Shown one piece after another: positions 8,727 to 17,431 of a DNA stretch of 64,000 nt. Each line of letters starts with the position of its first letter. The stretch's first letter is position 1. The notes under the pieces are model-generated. The model did not search any database. It saw nothing but the letters and a program-made list of their open reading frames with translations, and was not told the DNA's origin. The stretch covers positions 5,883,501 through 5,947,500 of the forward strand of contig NZ_CP108036.1 of the NCBI RefSeq assembly GCF_036170895.1, written 5' to 3'. The position numbers and the translations under genes were made by a program. Origin of the DNA: Streptomyces erythrochromogenes. GTDB taxonomy: Bacteria > Actinomycetota > Actinomycetes > Streptomycetales > Streptomycetaceae.

Positions 8727-8782
8727 TTGACGCTATCTATCATAACCGCTTCACGTCAGTTTGACGATGCCGATAGTGTCAA
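8727..8782. promoter_or_regulatory. nadA promoter with paired inverted TTGAC-type boxes
   Basis: TTGACGCTATC (8727-8737, plus strand) and TTGACACTATC (8782-8772, minus strand) form an 11-bp inverted pair with one mismatch, 34 nt apart. A third TTGACG lies at 8761-8766. A TATGAT -10 box for nadA (minus strand, 8744-8739) lies between them, so a regulator bound here could control nadA. The regulator is not identified. Confidence 0.45.
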
Positions 8783-8866
8783 TGTGACGCATCAGCCCTC
8801 GATTCGCCGGGCCCGCGTCCGCGCGCGGTGTGCGAGCATGAATATCTGAAACAAGCGTCGGGTCCC

Positions 8867-8892
8867 GGAATGAATCCGCGGTCCCGCTCGTT
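8867..8892 (+). promoter_or_regulatory. Sigma-R type promoter of erpA
   Basis: GGAAT at 8867-8871, exactly 18 nt of spacer, then GTT at 8890-8892. This is the published consensus (GGAAT-N18-GTT) of the thiol-oxidative-stress sigma factor SigR. It predicts a transcript starting near 8900, about 60 nt before the erpA ATG. Other GGAAT sequences in the window lack the spaced GTT. Confidence 0.7.
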
Positions 8893-8963
8893 GCCACCGA
8901 CGGCAAGAGTCCGACGTTTCCCCGCACCCCGCGGGGAGCCGCCCACTTCGGGAGTGAATGCAG

Positions 8964-9320
8964 ATGTCCGTACAGGACGACAAGACCACTGTGAGCGACG
9001 GCATCCTCCTGTCCGACGCCGCCGCCGAGAAGGTCAGGACCCTGCTGGAGCAGGAAGGCCGCGATGACCTGGCGCTCCGCGTCGCCGTCCAGCCCGGCGG
9101 CTGCTCCGGCCTGCGCTACCAGCTCTTCTTCGACGAGCGCTCCCTCGACGGCGACGTCGTGAAGGACTTCGACGGTGTGAAGGTCGTCACCGACCGCATG
9201 AGCTCCCCGTACCTCCACGGTGCCTCCATCGACTTCGTCGACACCATCGAGAAGCAGGGCTTCACGATCGACAACCCGAACGCCACGGGCTCCTGCGCCT
9301 GCGGCGACTCGTTCAGCTAA
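8964..9320 (+). CDS. erpA: Iron-sulfur cluster insertion protein ErpA (HesB family)
   Basis: 118-residue A-type Fe-S carrier. The three conserved cysteines are present: one in QPGGCSGLRY and two in the C-terminal GSCACGDSF. It delivers clusters to apo-proteins such as NadA, whose gene is divergent. ATG 8964 has GGAG about 9 nt upstream; the ATG at 8958 overlaps that spacer and is less likely. A sigma-R type promoter upstream suggests induction by thiol oxidation. Confidence 0.94.
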   Translation: MSVQDDKTTVSDGILLSDAAAEKVRTLLEQEGRDDLALRVAVQPGGCSGLRYQLFFDERSLDGDVVKDFDGVKVVTDRMSSPYLHGASIDFVDTIEKQGFTIDNPNATGSCACGDSFS

Positions 9321-9340
9321 GCCTGAACCGCCCGAACGAC

Positions 9341-9380
9341 GAGGGCCCGTCCCGGTCGCATCCGACCGGGGCGGGCCCTC
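9341..9380. terminator. Terminator after erpA
   Basis: Hairpin GAGGGCCCGTCCCGGTCG / CGACCGGGGCGGGCCCTC around CATC, 20 nt after the erpA stop. The convergent gene ends at 9408, so it may work in both directions. Confidence 0.85.
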
Positions 9381-9407
9381 GCGCATGCCCAGGGGGCGGC
9401 TGCCGCG

Positions 9408-10844
9408 CTACTGCCGGGGGAGCTCCTTGCCCGTCGTGGCGTCCAGCACCTTGCGGTCGCCCAGCGGCTCCTTCAAGGTCACCGACTGGGACCTCTCCTC
9501 GGCCAGCATGATGCAGGCCTGACCCGGCTTGTTCGGCGTGTCAGTGATCTTCACCATGACCGACTCCGCCTGCTCCCGCGCCTCCACGGCGTAGGTGCTG
9601 CACACGCTGCCCCAGAAGTTCACCGTCAGCTTCCGATCGGCCTCCTTGTACGAGAACCCGGGCACGGTACGGCCGGCCGGCCCCGGCGTGCTCTCCTTCG
9701 CGGACGCCGGCTCGGTCACCGTGTGACCCGGCGCGCCGCCCTGGCCCGCCACCTCGAACAGCCAGGCCGGGACCAGCCCCCGCGCTCCGTCGACCGTCCC
9801 CGGAGCCAGCCCGAGCACCGCGCCCTTCACCGTCTCGGTGCGCGGCGGCTTCATCGGCCGCGGCTCCGGATTGCACGGCACCGTCTCCGCGGCCCCCACC
9901 GCGGCGTCCGCCGTCAGCGGGACCGCGCTCGCGCAGCCGCTGGGTTCCGGTGCGCCGCCGGAACCGTTCGACCTCGCGTTCAGCCGGGCCAGCGCCTCCA
10001 CGGCCCCGACCACCGGCTGCTCGGCCGCCCGCACCGGCGCCTTCAGCTCGCCGTTGCCGCCCACCACCGAGCCGTCCGCGCCCACGCTCACCTTGGTCGA
10101 CCAGCCCTGCGTGGGCAGCCCGCCGACCACCGGGTCCGCCGTCACCACCCGCACCGCGCCCTGGGTGAGCCGGGCGTCCAGCTTGGCCCCGTCCTGCCCC
10201 AGGGCCTTGAGCACCGGGGCCGCGGCGGCCTTGGCGGCCTCCTCGGACACCGGCTTGCCGCTCCCGCCCGCACCGCCGCCGTCCCGGGGGAGCGTGGCGG
10301 GGCCGCAGGTGTCCTTGCCGCGCACGCAGTCGTCCCCGGCGCCGTTGCCCGCGCCGTCGCCGCCCGCCTGGAAGCGGTTGAAGTTCCACGTCCCCGGGGC
10401 CGTACGGGCCACCGTCAGCCGCGGCCCGGAGCCGTCGGCGGCCTCCCCGGCCAGCCAGACGTCCCCCTCCAGCCGCGGCGCGCCGGCCATGCCCAGGGCC
10501 GCTGCGAGCCGGGCCACATCGGCCTCCGCGACCTCGCCGGACACGCTGTAGGCGGGCGCCGCCGCCGGGGCCTCGGGCAGCTTCACGTCGGCCCGGTAGA
10601 CCACGCCCGCGCCCGACGGATCCGGCTCCCCGGGGGCGATGCCCGGCCCCGAGGGGTCTCCCGCGTCACGGGGCGCGGAAGCCGCGCTGTCACCCGTACG
10701 GCGGGACGCGCCGTCGCTCTGGGCCGCGGACGCCCAGTAGGCGGTACCGCCGCCGGCGAGCAGGACGGCGGCCGCGATCGAGCCGACGACCCAGGCGGGC
10801 CGCCGTCGTGTGCCGCTTGAAGTGCCGGGTTCTTCGCTGGTCAC
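9408..10844 (-). CDS. Membrane-anchored extracytoplasmic protein, unknown function
   Basis: 478 residues. A short cytoplasmic N-terminus is followed by one hydrophobic segment (about 19-42, VVGSIAAAVLLAGGGTAYW), then a low-complexity Ser/Pro/Asp/Gly linker and an exported domain. Cysteines occur in pairs (DDCVRGKDTCG, SGCAS...VPCNP, SVCST...QACIM), consistent with disulfides. No enzyme motif was recognised. GTG 10844 is preceded by AAGGAG at good spacing. It is convergent with erpA. Confidence 0.85.
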   Translation of the reverse strand: MTSEEPGTSSGTRRRPAWVVGSIAAAVLLAGGGTAYWASAAQSDGASRRTGDSAASAPRDAGDPSGPGIAPGEPDPSGAGVVYRADVKLPEAPAAAPAYSVSGEVAEADVARLAAALGMAGAPRLEGDVWLAGEAADGSGPRLTVARTAPGTWNFNRFQAGGDGAGNGAGDDCVRGKDTCGPATLPRDGGGAGGSGKPVSEEAAKAAAAPVLKALGQDGAKLDARLTQGAVRVVTADPVVGGLPTQGWSTKVSVGADGSVVGGNGELKAPVRAAEQPVVGAVEALARLNARSNGSGGAPEPSGCASAVPLTADAAVGAAETVPCNPEPRPMKPPRTETVKGAVLGLAPGTVDGARGLVPAWLFEVAGQGGAPGHTVTEPASAKESTPGPAGRTVPGFSYKEADRKLTVNFWGSVCSTYAVEAREQAESVMVKITDTPNKPGQACIMLAEERSQSVTLKEPLGDRKVLDATTGKELPRQ

Positions 10845-10924
10845 TGCATCGCTCCTTCACTTGTCCCGCAGTGTCTGATGCGGGTGTGACGGAACAGGGG
10901 CGCAACCGGTTCCCCTCCTGCCTC

Positions 10925-11164
10925 CTACTGGTCCCCGTACGCGGCGGTGGAGGCGATCAGCCGGGCCGAGGAGGCCGGCACCCTGACCCCGTGGATCTGC
11001 GAGGGCGCCACCCGGACCGGCCGGGGACCCTCCTCGACGCCCCAGTGCGGGGCCATCCGGGCGCAGTCCCCCAGCAGACGGGCGAAGCCGGGCCGTCCCG
11101 GGCCTTCCGCTCCGCGCCTCTCAGCGGTGTACTCGCAGTAGCCGTAACCGTCGGTATAGGTCAT
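10925..11164 (-). CDS. Small hypothetical protein
   Basis: 79 residues beginning MTYTDGYGYCEYTAERR, rich in Tyr at the N-terminus and without a recognised domain or signal peptide. It sits upstream of and in the same direction as the membrane-anchored protein gene, 80 bp away. No clear ribosome binding site precedes the ATG. Codon use looks typical, and the frame has no sizeable competitor, so it is probably real. Confidence 0.55.
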   Translation of the reverse strand: MTYTDGYGYCEYTAERRGAEGPGRPGFARLLGDCARMAPHWGVEEGPRPVRVAPSQIHGVRVPASSARLIASTAAYGDQ

Positions 11165-11307
11165 GCAGGCACCGTAGGCACCGGAGCTCTCGCGAAGAAA
11201 GACCTACTAAGGGGTAGTTTCTGGGGTTCGTCCTGGGGTTCGGCCCGGGGACACTTACCGGGTAGTTTTGACTGTCCCTCGCCGTCCTCAGCAGGAGCGT
11301 CCACGCC

Positions 11308-12282
11308 GTGCGCATCGCAGTCACCGGCTCCATCGCCACCGACCACCTCATGACCTTCCCCGGCCGATTCGCCGACCAGTTCGTCGCGGACCAGCTGCAC
11401 ACGGTCTCCCTCTCCTTCCTCGTCGACAACCTCGACGTGCGGCGGGGCGGTGTGGGCCCGAACATCTGCTTCGGCATGGGGCAGCTCGGCAGCCGCCCGA
11501 TCCTGGTCGGAGCCGCCGGCTCCGACTTCGACGAGTACCGCGCCTGGCTCGACCGGCACGGCGTCGACACCGAGTCCGTCCGCATCTCCGAGGTGCTGCA
11601 CACCGCGCGCTTCGTGTGCACGACGGACTCCGACCACAACCAGATCGGCTCCTTCTACACGGGCGCGATGAGCGAGGCCCGCCTGATCGAGCTGAAGTCC
11701 GTGGCCGACCGCGTGGGCGGGCTCGACCTCGTCCTCATCGGCGCGGACGACCCCGAGGCGATGCTGCGCCACACGGAGGAGTGCCGGACGCGGGGGATCC
11801 CCTTCGCCGCCGACTTCTCGCAGCAGATCGCCCGCATGGACGGCGACAACATCCGCACCCTGATGGAGGGCGCGACCTACCTCTTCTCGAACGAGTACGA
11901 GAAGGGCCTCATCGAGTCGAAGTCCGGCTGGACCGACGAGGAGATCCTCTCCAAGGTCGGCACCCGCGTGACCACGCTGGGCTCCAACGGCGTCAAGATC
12001 GAGCGGGCGGGCGAGGCCGCGATCGTCGTCGGCTGCCCCGAGGAGAACGCGAAGGTCGACCCGACCGGCGTCGGCGACGCCTTCCGCGCCGGGTTCCTGA
12101 CGGGCCTGGGCTGGGGCGTCGGCCTGGAGCGCGCGGCGCAGCTCGGCTGCATGCTCGCGACCCTCGTCATCGAGACGCTGGGCACCCAGGAGTACACGCT
12201 GGCCCGCGCGCACTTCATGGAGCGCTTCACCAAGGCCTACGGCGACGAGGCCGCGGCGGAGGTCCAGGCCCACCTGGCCTAG
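11308..12282 (+). CDS. adoK: PfkB-family adenosine kinase
   Basis: 324-residue ribokinase-fold sugar/nucleoside kinase. It begins MRIAVTGSIATDHLMTFPGRF and carries RRGGVGPN (substrate-lid region), the GIPFAADFSQQ stretch, and the catalytic signature DPTGVGDAFRAGF near the C-terminus (the Asp of GVGDAF is the base). It resembles M. tuberculosis adenosine kinase Rv2202c strongly as I recall it, and shares its place near ctaC and erpA. The GTG start follows CAGGAG. It probably salvages adenosine to AMP; a broader sugar-kinase role cannot be excluded. Confidence 0.85.
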   Translation: MRIAVTGSIATDHLMTFPGRFADQFVADQLHTVSLSFLVDNLDVRRGGVGPNICFGMGQLGSRPILVGAAGSDFDEYRAWLDRHGVDTESVRISEVLHTARFVCTTDSDHNQIGSFYTGAMSEARLIELKSVADRVGGLDLVLIGADDPEAMLRHTEECRTRGIPFAADFSQQIARMDGDNIRTLMEGATYLFSNEYEKGLIESKSGWTDEEILSKVGTRVTTLGSNGVKIERAGEAAIVVGCPEENAKVDPTGVGDAFRAGFLTGLGWGVGLERAAQLGCMLATLVIETLGTQEYTLARAHFMERFTKAYGDEAAAEVQAHLA

Positions 12283-12298
12283 GCCGTTCGGCCTCGCC

Positions 12299-12386
12299 GG
12301 CGTTCGAGGCGCGGGTCCGGGCGGAGCCCGGTGCCCGGCGGAGCCGGGTTCCTGGGGCGCCGCCCCAGACCCGTGCCTCAAACGCC
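12299..12386. repeat. Intergenic inverted repeat with GC-rich stem
   Basis: GGCGTTCGAGGCGCGGGTC (from 12299) pairs with GACCCGTGCCTCAAACGCC (ending 12386) with two mismatches. Between them are smaller GGAGCCCGG-type and GGCGCCGCC hairpins. It lies just after adoK between convergent genes and resembles dispersed intergenic palindromes of Streptomyces; it may also help terminate adoK. Confidence 0.6.
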
Positions 12387-12498
12387 CCCGGCCACCGCTG
12401 GGAGGTGCCCCCTGGCGAGGCTCGATTCGGCTCGGCCCTGCCTTCGAACGCAGCGACGTCGGAAGCGGTCGGCGCAGCCCGGGAACGCGGACGAGGCG

Positions 12499-12541
12499 GC
12501 CACGGCGGAGCCGGCAAGGCCGGATCTCGCCCCGCCGTGGC
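12499..12541 (-). terminator. Terminator at end of desulfurase gene
   Basis: Stem GCCACGGCGG / CCGCCGTGGC with an inner GCCGGCAAGGCCGG hairpin, lying directly after the stop of the minus-strand desulfurase gene. Confidence 0.55.
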
Positions 12542-13920
12542 TACGCTCCGCGGCGGACGGTGTAGGCGGTGCCCGTGGGGCGGGGGGTTTCGCCCAGGTA
12601 TTCGTGCCCCCGCATCGCGCACCACGCCGGGATGTCCAGCCGGGCCACCTCGTCGTCCGACAGGACGGTCACCGTGCCGCCCACCGGGACCCGGACGATG
12701 GCCCGGGCCAGCTCGATCACCGGCTGCGGGCACCGCAGCCCGAGCGCGTCGAGCTCCAGGGAATCCGCCTCCGGCGCCACCGCGGCCGGCTCCGAGACGC
12801 CGAGCCGCTCCCGTACGCCCGCCACCGCAGCCGGCAGCACCTCCAGGAACGCGTTGACCTCCGCCGCCGGGGTCCCCGGCGGCAGGGACACCCGTACGTT
12901 CCCCTCCGACAGCACGCCCATCGCCCGCAGCACATGACTGGGGGTCAGCGTGGAGCTCGTGCAGGAGGAGCCCGAGGAGACCGAGAAGCCCGCCCGGTCC
13001 AGCTCGTGCAGCAGCGCCTCCCCGTCGACGTACAGGCAGGAGAAGGTGACCAGGTGCGGCAGCCGCCGGTCCGCGTGGCCGACCACCTCGACGTCCGGGA
13101 CCAGCCGCACCACCCGCCGCCGGATGCGGTCCACCAGGACCCGCAGCCGGGCGGCCTCCGCGTCCGCCTCCGCCCGTACCGCCCGCAGCGAGGCCGCCGC
13201 CGCCACGATCGCGGGAAGGTTCACGAAGCCGGGGGAGCGGCCCGACTCCCTTTCGTCCGCGGGGCCTTGGGGCGAGAACCGCACCCCCTTGCGGACCGCC
13301 AGCAGGCCGACCCCGGGCGGGCCGCCCCATTTGTGCGCACTCGCCGCCAGGACGGACCAGGCGCCCTCCACGGGACCCCAGGCCAGCGACTGCGCCGCGT
13401 CCACCAGCAGCGGCACCCCGGCCGCCCCGCAGACCTCGGCCACCTCGGCCACCGGCTGGACCGTGCCCACCTCGTGGTTGGCCGACTGGAGGCAGGCCAG
13501 GGCGGTCGCCGGGACCAGCGCATCCGCGTACCCGGAGGCGGACACCGCACCCCACCGGTCCACCGGGACCTCGCCAACGCTCCCGCCGCGCGCCTCGTGC
13601 GCCGCCGCCGAATGCAGTACAGAACTGTGTTCGACCGCTGATACGACCAGATGGTCGCCGACACGTCGCCGCCCGGCGAGGACGCCGGCGATGCCCGTGT
13701 GAACCGCGTGCGTCCCCGAAGGAGTGAACACGAGCTCGTCGGCGCGGCATCCCACCGCCTCCGCGGCGGCCTCCCGCGCCGCGTCCAGGAGCAGCCGCGC
13801 GCGCCTGCCCTCCCGGTACAGCCGGGCCGGGTCGGCCCAGCCCTCGTCCAGGGAGGCCTGCAACGCCTGCCGGGCCACGGGGTGCAGGGGAGCGGCGGAC
13901 GCGCTGTCGAAGTACGGCAT
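12541..13920 (-). CDS. Cysteine desulfurase-TusA fusion protein
   Basis: 459 residues in two parts. Residues 1-375 are a class V PLP-dependent cysteine desulfurase: VEHSS (about 96-100), the PLP lysine K197 in SAHKWGGP, and the persulfide cysteine C320 in SSGSSCTSS. Residues about 388-459 are a TusA/SirA-like sulfur carrier with C397 in LDALGLRCPQPVIELA. The layout implies sulfur passing from C320 to C397 within one chain; the final acceptor is unknown. ATG 13920 has no ribosome binding site, but TAGCGT lies 6 nt upstream (leaderless). Confidence 0.92.
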   Translation of the reverse strand: MPYFDSASAAPLHPVARQALQASLDEGWADPARLYREGRRARLLLDAAREAAAEAVGCRADELVFTPSGTHAVHTGIAGVLAGRRRVGDHLVVSAVEHSSVLHSAAAHEARGGSVGEVPVDRWGAVSASGYADALVPATALACLQSANHEVGTVQPVAEVAEVCGAAGVPLLVDAAQSLAWGPVEGAWSVLAASAHKWGGPPGVGLLAVRKGVRFSPQGPADERESGRSPGFVNLPAIVAAAASLRAVRAEADAEAARLRVLVDRIRRRVVRLVPDVEVVGHADRRLPHLVTFSCLYVDGEALLHELDRAGFSVSSGSSCTSSTLTPSHVLRAMGVLSEGNVRVSLPPGTPAAEVNAFLEVLPAAVAGVRERLGVSEPAAVAPEADSLELDALGLRCPQPVIELARAIVRVPVGGTVTVLSDDEVARLDIPAWCAMRGHEYLGETPRPTGTAYTVRRGA

Positions 13921-13926
13921 CCCGCC

Positions 13927-13932
13927 ACGCTA
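13927..13932 (-). promoter_or_regulatory. -10 box of leaderless desulfurase promoter
   Basis: TAGCGT on the minus strand, 6 nt before the ATG at 13920, with no Shine-Dalgarno. Confidence 0.45.
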
Positions 13933-14094
13933 GCGCCGGCCCCCGAGCGTTCGAGGTCAGGGGGCGTCAGATGGGCCCCGGAGCCCGCCATTCAGGGCCA
14001 TTCGCACCGTCCCCCGTACGGCGGATCCATCCCTTCGGGGGCAGTAGCGGCGCGTTGGGCACCCTCCCCGCGCGACCCCAAATAGCGTCCAGTA

Positions 14095-14123
14095 GGGTTT
14101 GGTCCGCATAAACATCCAAACCC
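14095..14123 (+). promoter_or_regulatory. Inverted repeat in the ctaC upstream region
   Basis: GGGTTTGG (14095-14102) and CCAAACCC (14116-14123) flank a 13-nt AT-richer loop about 80 bp before ctaC. TAGCGT and TAGGGT just to the left could be -10 boxes, which would place this repeat in the untranslated leader. Function unknown. Confidence 0.35.
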
Positions 14124-14203
14124 CTGCCTGCGTCAGGGCCGGCGACCGACCCGAACACGGCCGCGGCCGGCCGCGCGGGCCGAGACTCTCGGGAAGGCGC
14201 TAC

Positions 14204-15178
14204 GTGAGTCCCTACGGCTCCGACCGCTCGCCGCGGCGCCCGATGCGGCGGAAGCTGCTGCAGGCGCTGACTGCGGGCGTGGTCCTGGCGACCGCCACAG
14301 GTTGCTCGTATACATGGAAAAACTTCCCCCGCCTCGGAATGCCGACTCCGGTAACCGAGGAGGCGCCGCGCATCCTCTCCCTGTGGCAGGGATCCTGGGC
14401 CGCCGCGCTGATCACGGGCATCCTGGTGTGGGGCCTGATCATCTGGAGCGTCATCTTCCACCGGCGTAGCCGGACGAAGGTGGAGGTCCCCCCGCAGACC
14501 CGGTACAACATGCCCATCGAGGCGCTGTACACCGTGGTCCCGCTCATCATCGTTTCGGTGCTCTTCTACTTCACCGCGCGTGACGAGTCGAAGCTGCTCG
14601 CCCTCACCCCGAAGCCGCCGCACACGATCAACGTGATCGGCTTCCAGTGGAGCTGGGGCTTCAACTACATCGAGAACGTCGACGGCGACGCGGCGACCCC
14701 GAAGGCGGGTGCGGTTCCCAAGGAGCTCGCCTCCATCCCGGACCGCTTCACCAAGGACTTCCCGGCGGGCGCCGAGGGCGTCTACGAGAAGGGCGTCCCG
14801 AGCGACCGCAACCCGCAGACGGGCAACCCGGGTCCGACCCTGGTCCTCCCCAAGGGTGAGAAGGTCCGCTTCATCCTGTCGTCGAACGACGTCATCCACT
14901 CCTTCTGGGTGGTCCCCTTCCTGTTCAAGCAGGACGTCATCCCGGGCCACACCAACGTCTTCGAGGTCGTCCCGAGCCAAGAGGGCACCTTCATGGGCAA
15001 GTGCGCCGAGCTCTGCGGCGTCGACCACTCCCGGATGCTCTTCAACGTCAAGGTGGTCTCGCCCGAGAAGTACCAGGAGTACCTGAAGGGCCTGGCGGAG
15101 AAGGGTCAGACCGGCTTCCTCCCCGCCGGCATCCAGCAGACCGACCCGGCCCGGAATGCGGAAGTGAACAAACTGTGA
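14204..15178 (+). CDS. ctaC: Cytochrome c oxidase subunit II
   Basis: 324-residue subunit of the aa3 oxidase that accepts electrons from cytochrome bc1 at CuA. It has a lipoprotein-like signal ([14 protein letters not shown]), two membrane helices, the QWSWGF aromatic patch, and CuA ligands H232 and C267-AELC271-GVDH275-SRM278. GTG 14204 with GGGAAGG upstream is the best start; the longer frame to 14099 adds unlike sequence. It overlaps ctaD by four bases (GTGA) and is co-transcribed with ctaD and ctaF. Confidence 0.96.
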   Translation: MSPYGSDRSPRRPMRRKLLQALTAGVVLATATGCSYTWKNFPRLGMPTPVTEEAPRILSLWQGSWAAALITGILVWGLIIWSVIFHRRSRTKVEVPPQTRYNMPIEALYTVVPLIIVSVLFYFTARDESKLLALTPKPPHTINVIGFQWSWGFNYIENVDGDAATPKAGAVPKELASIPDRFTKDFPAGAEGVYEKGVPSDRNPQTGNPGPTLVLPKGEKVRFILSSNDVIHSFWVVPFLFKQDVIPGHTNVFEVVPSQEGTFMGKCAELCGVDHSRMLFNVKVVSPEKYQEYLKGLAEKGQTGFLPAGIQQTDPARNAEVNKL

Positions 15179-16905
15179 GCATCCTCAACGAATCCCAGGG
15201 TGCCGCCGCAGCTGACTCGTACGAGAACGAGCTGCCGGTGCGGCGCAAGCAGCCGGGCAACGTGGTCGTGAAGTGGCTCACCACCACCGACCACAAGACC
15301 ATCGGCACGATGTACCTGGTCACCTCGTTCGTGTTCTTCATCATCGGCGGTCTGCTGGCGCTCTTCATGCGCGCCGAGCTGGCCCGTCCGGGCACGCAGA
15401 TCATGTCGAACGAGCAGTTCAACCAGGCGTTCACCATGCATGGCACGATCATGCTGCTGATGTTCGCCACCCCGCTGTTCGCGGGCTTCGCCAACTGGAT
15501 CATGCCGCTGCAGATCGGTGCGCCCGACGTGGCGTTCCCGCGGCTGAACATGTTCGCGTACTGGCTGTACCTCTTCGGCTCGACCATCGCGGTGGCCGGC
15601 TTCGTGACCCCGAACGGCGCCGCCGACTTCGGCTGGTTCGCCTACTCCCCGCTGTCGGACGCGGTTCGCTCGCCCGGCATCGGCGCGGACATGTGGATCA
15701 TGGGTCTGGCCTTCTCCGGCTTCGGTACGATCCTCGGCTCGGTCAACTTCATCACCACGATCATCTGCATGCGCGCTCCGGGCATGACGATGTTCCGCAT
15801 GCCGATCTTCACCTGGAACGTGCTGCTGACCGGTGTCCTGGTCCTGCTCGCCTTCCCGGTCCTGGCCGCCGCGCTCTTCGCGCTGGAGGCCGACCGCAAG
15901 TTCGGCTCGCACATCTTCGACAGCGCCAACGGCGGCGCACTGCTCTGGCAACACCTCTTCTGGTTCTTCGGACACCCAGAGGTGTACATCATCGCGCTGC
16001 CGTTCTTCGGAATCGTTTCCGAGATCATCCCGGTCTTCTCGCGCAAGCCGATGTTCGGTTACATCGGCCTGATCGCCGCGACGATCGCGATCGCCGGCCT
16101 CTCGGTGACCGTGTGGGCCCACCACATGTACGTCACCGGCGGTGTACTGCTGCCGTTCTTCTCCTTCATGACCTTCCTGATCGCGGTACCGACCGGTGTG
16201 AAGTTCTTCAACTGGATCGGCACCATGTGGAAGGGCTCGCTGTCCTTCGAGACCCCGATGCTCTGGACGATCGGCTTCCTGGTCACCTTCACCTTCGGTG
16301 GTCTGACCGGCGTCATCCTGGCCTCGCCCCCGATGGACTTCCACGTCTCCGACTCGTACTTCGTCGTCGCGCACTTCCACTACGTCGTCTTCGGCACCGT
16401 GGTGTTCGCGATGTTCGCCGGCTTCCACTTCTGGTGGCCGAAGTTCACGGGCAAGATGCTGGACGAGCGCCTCGGCAAGATCACCTTCTGGACGCTGTTC
16501 ATCGGCTTCCACGGCACCTTCCTGGTGCAGCACTGGCTGGGCGCCGAGGGCATGCCGCGTCGTTACGCGGACTACCTCGCGGCCGACGGCTTCACCACGC
16601 TGAACACGATCTCCACGATCAGCTCCTTCGTGCTCGGCCTGTCGATGCTGCCGTTCATGTACAACGTGTGGAAGACGGCCAAGTACGGCAAGAAGATCGA
16701 GGTCGACGACCCGTGGGGCTACGGCCGTTCGCTCGAGTGGGCGACGTCCTGCCCGCCGCCGCGGCACAACTTCCTCACGCTGCCGCGCATCCGTAGCGAG
16801 TCGCCCGCCTTCGACCTCCACCACCCGGAGATCGCGGCGCTCGACCACCTCGAGGACCACGGCGCCAAGGCTGCCGTCACCGGTGGCAAGGAGGCCGGCA
16901 AGTGA
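15175..16905 (+). CDS. ctaD: Cytochrome c oxidase subunit I
   Basis: 576-residue catalytic subunit with 12 membrane helices, carrying heme a and the heme a3-CuB site that reduces oxygen. Visible motifs are HGTIMLLMF (heme a ligand), [10 protein letters not shown] (CuB His with the His-Tyr crosslink), WAHHMYVTG (two CuB His) and [11 protein letters not shown] (heme a and a3 ligands). The start GTG overlaps the ctaC stop and the end overlaps the ctaF start, so translation is coupled. Confidence 0.97.
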   Translation: MSILNESQGAAAADSYENELPVRRKQPGNVVVKWLTTTDHKTIGTMYLVTSFVFFIIGGLLALFMRAELARPGTQIMSNEQFNQAFTMHGTIMLLMFATPLFAGFANWIMPLQIGAPDVAFPRLNMFAYWLYLFGSTIAVAGFVTPNGAADFGWFAYSPLSDAVRSPGIGADMWIMGLAFSGFGTILGSVNFITTIICMRAPGMTMFRMPIFTWNVLLTGVLVLLAFPVLAAALFALEADRKFGSHIFDSANGGALLWQHLFWFFGHPEVYIIALPFFGIVSEIIPVFSRKPMFGYIGLIAATIAIAGLSVTVWAHHMYVTGGVLLPFFSFMTFLIAVPTGVKFFNWIGTMWKGSLSFETPMLWTIGFLVTFTFGGLTGVILASPPMDFHVSDSYFVVAHFHYVVFGTVVFAMFAGFHFWWPKFTGKMLDERLGKITFWTLFIGFHGTFLVQHWLGAEGMPRRYADYLAADGFTTLNTISTISSFVLGLSMLPFMYNVWKTAKYGKKIEVDDPWGYGRSLEWATSCPPPRHNFLTLPRIRSESPAFDLHHPEIAALDHLEDHGAKAAVTGGKEAGK

Positions 16906-17300
16906 AGATCCAGGGCAAGATGTTCCTCTGGCTCTCCTTCTTCATCCTGATCATGGCCGTCGTGTACGGCGTGTGGTCGAAGGAGCCCGTCGGAACCACC
17001 GCGCTCTTCCTGGCCTTCGGCCTGAGCGTCATGATCGGCTACTACCTGGCCTTCACGGCCAAGCGCGTCGACGAGATGGCCCAGGACAACCTGGAGGCCG
17101 ACGTCGCCGACGAGGCCGGCGAGCTGGGGTTCTTCTCCCCGCACAGCTGGCAGCCGCTCTCGCTCGGCGTCGGTGGCGCGCTCGCCTTCATGGGCGTCAT
17201 CTTCGGCTGGTGGCTCATGTACTTCTCGGCCCCGATCATCCTGATCGGCCTGTGGGGCTGGGTGTACGAGTACTACCGCGGTGAGAACGCGAACCAGTAG
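16902..17300 (+). CDS. ctaF: Cytochrome c oxidase subunit IV, actinobacterial type
   Basis: 132-residue membrane protein with about four hydrophobic segments and the typical opening [26 protein letters not shown]. It is an accessory subunit of the aa3 oxidase in actinobacteria. GTG 16902 overlaps the ctaD stop by four bases; the operon ends at the following terminator. Confidence 0.95.
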   Translation: MKIQGKMFLWLSFFILIMAVVYGVWSKEPVGTTALFLAFGLSVMIGYYLAFTAKRVDEMAQDNLEADVADEAGELGFFSPHSWQPLSLGVGGALAFMGVIFGWWLMYFSAPIILIGLWGWVYEYYRGENANQ

Positions 17301-17340
17301 TCGATTAGCAGCACCCGCGCGGCCCGGTCGCGCACCACTT

Positions 17341-17376
17341 GGGGCCCGGACACCTCCTCGGAGGAGTCCGGGCCCC
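17341..17376 (+). terminator. Terminator of ctaCDF operon
   Basis: Hairpin GGGGCCCGGAC / GTCCGGGCCCC with an inner CTCCTCGGAGGAG stem, 41 nt after ctaF and followed by TCGTTTGC. Confidence 0.88.
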
Positions 17377-17431
17377 TCGTTTGCAGTCACCCCGCGCGCC
17401 GTAATTGTCATATCTTCATAGCGTTGGCCCC

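Noticed and set aside
4175..8764. 4.6-kb plus-strand frame overlapping the RND gene and nadA
   Set aside because: Arg/Pro/Gly-rich shadow of the RND gene and antisense to nadA, reading through a bidirectional terminator.
11211..11265. Two GGGTAG-type sequences before adoK as sigma-B promoters
   Set aside because: No GTTT at the required spacing upstream of either.
15152..15177. GGAAT sequence near the ctaC-ctaD junction as a sigma-R promoter
   Set aside because: No GTT at the required 18-nt spacing, and it lies in coding sequence. Other GGAAT sites at about 30380, 35413, 48550 and 60391 fail the same test.
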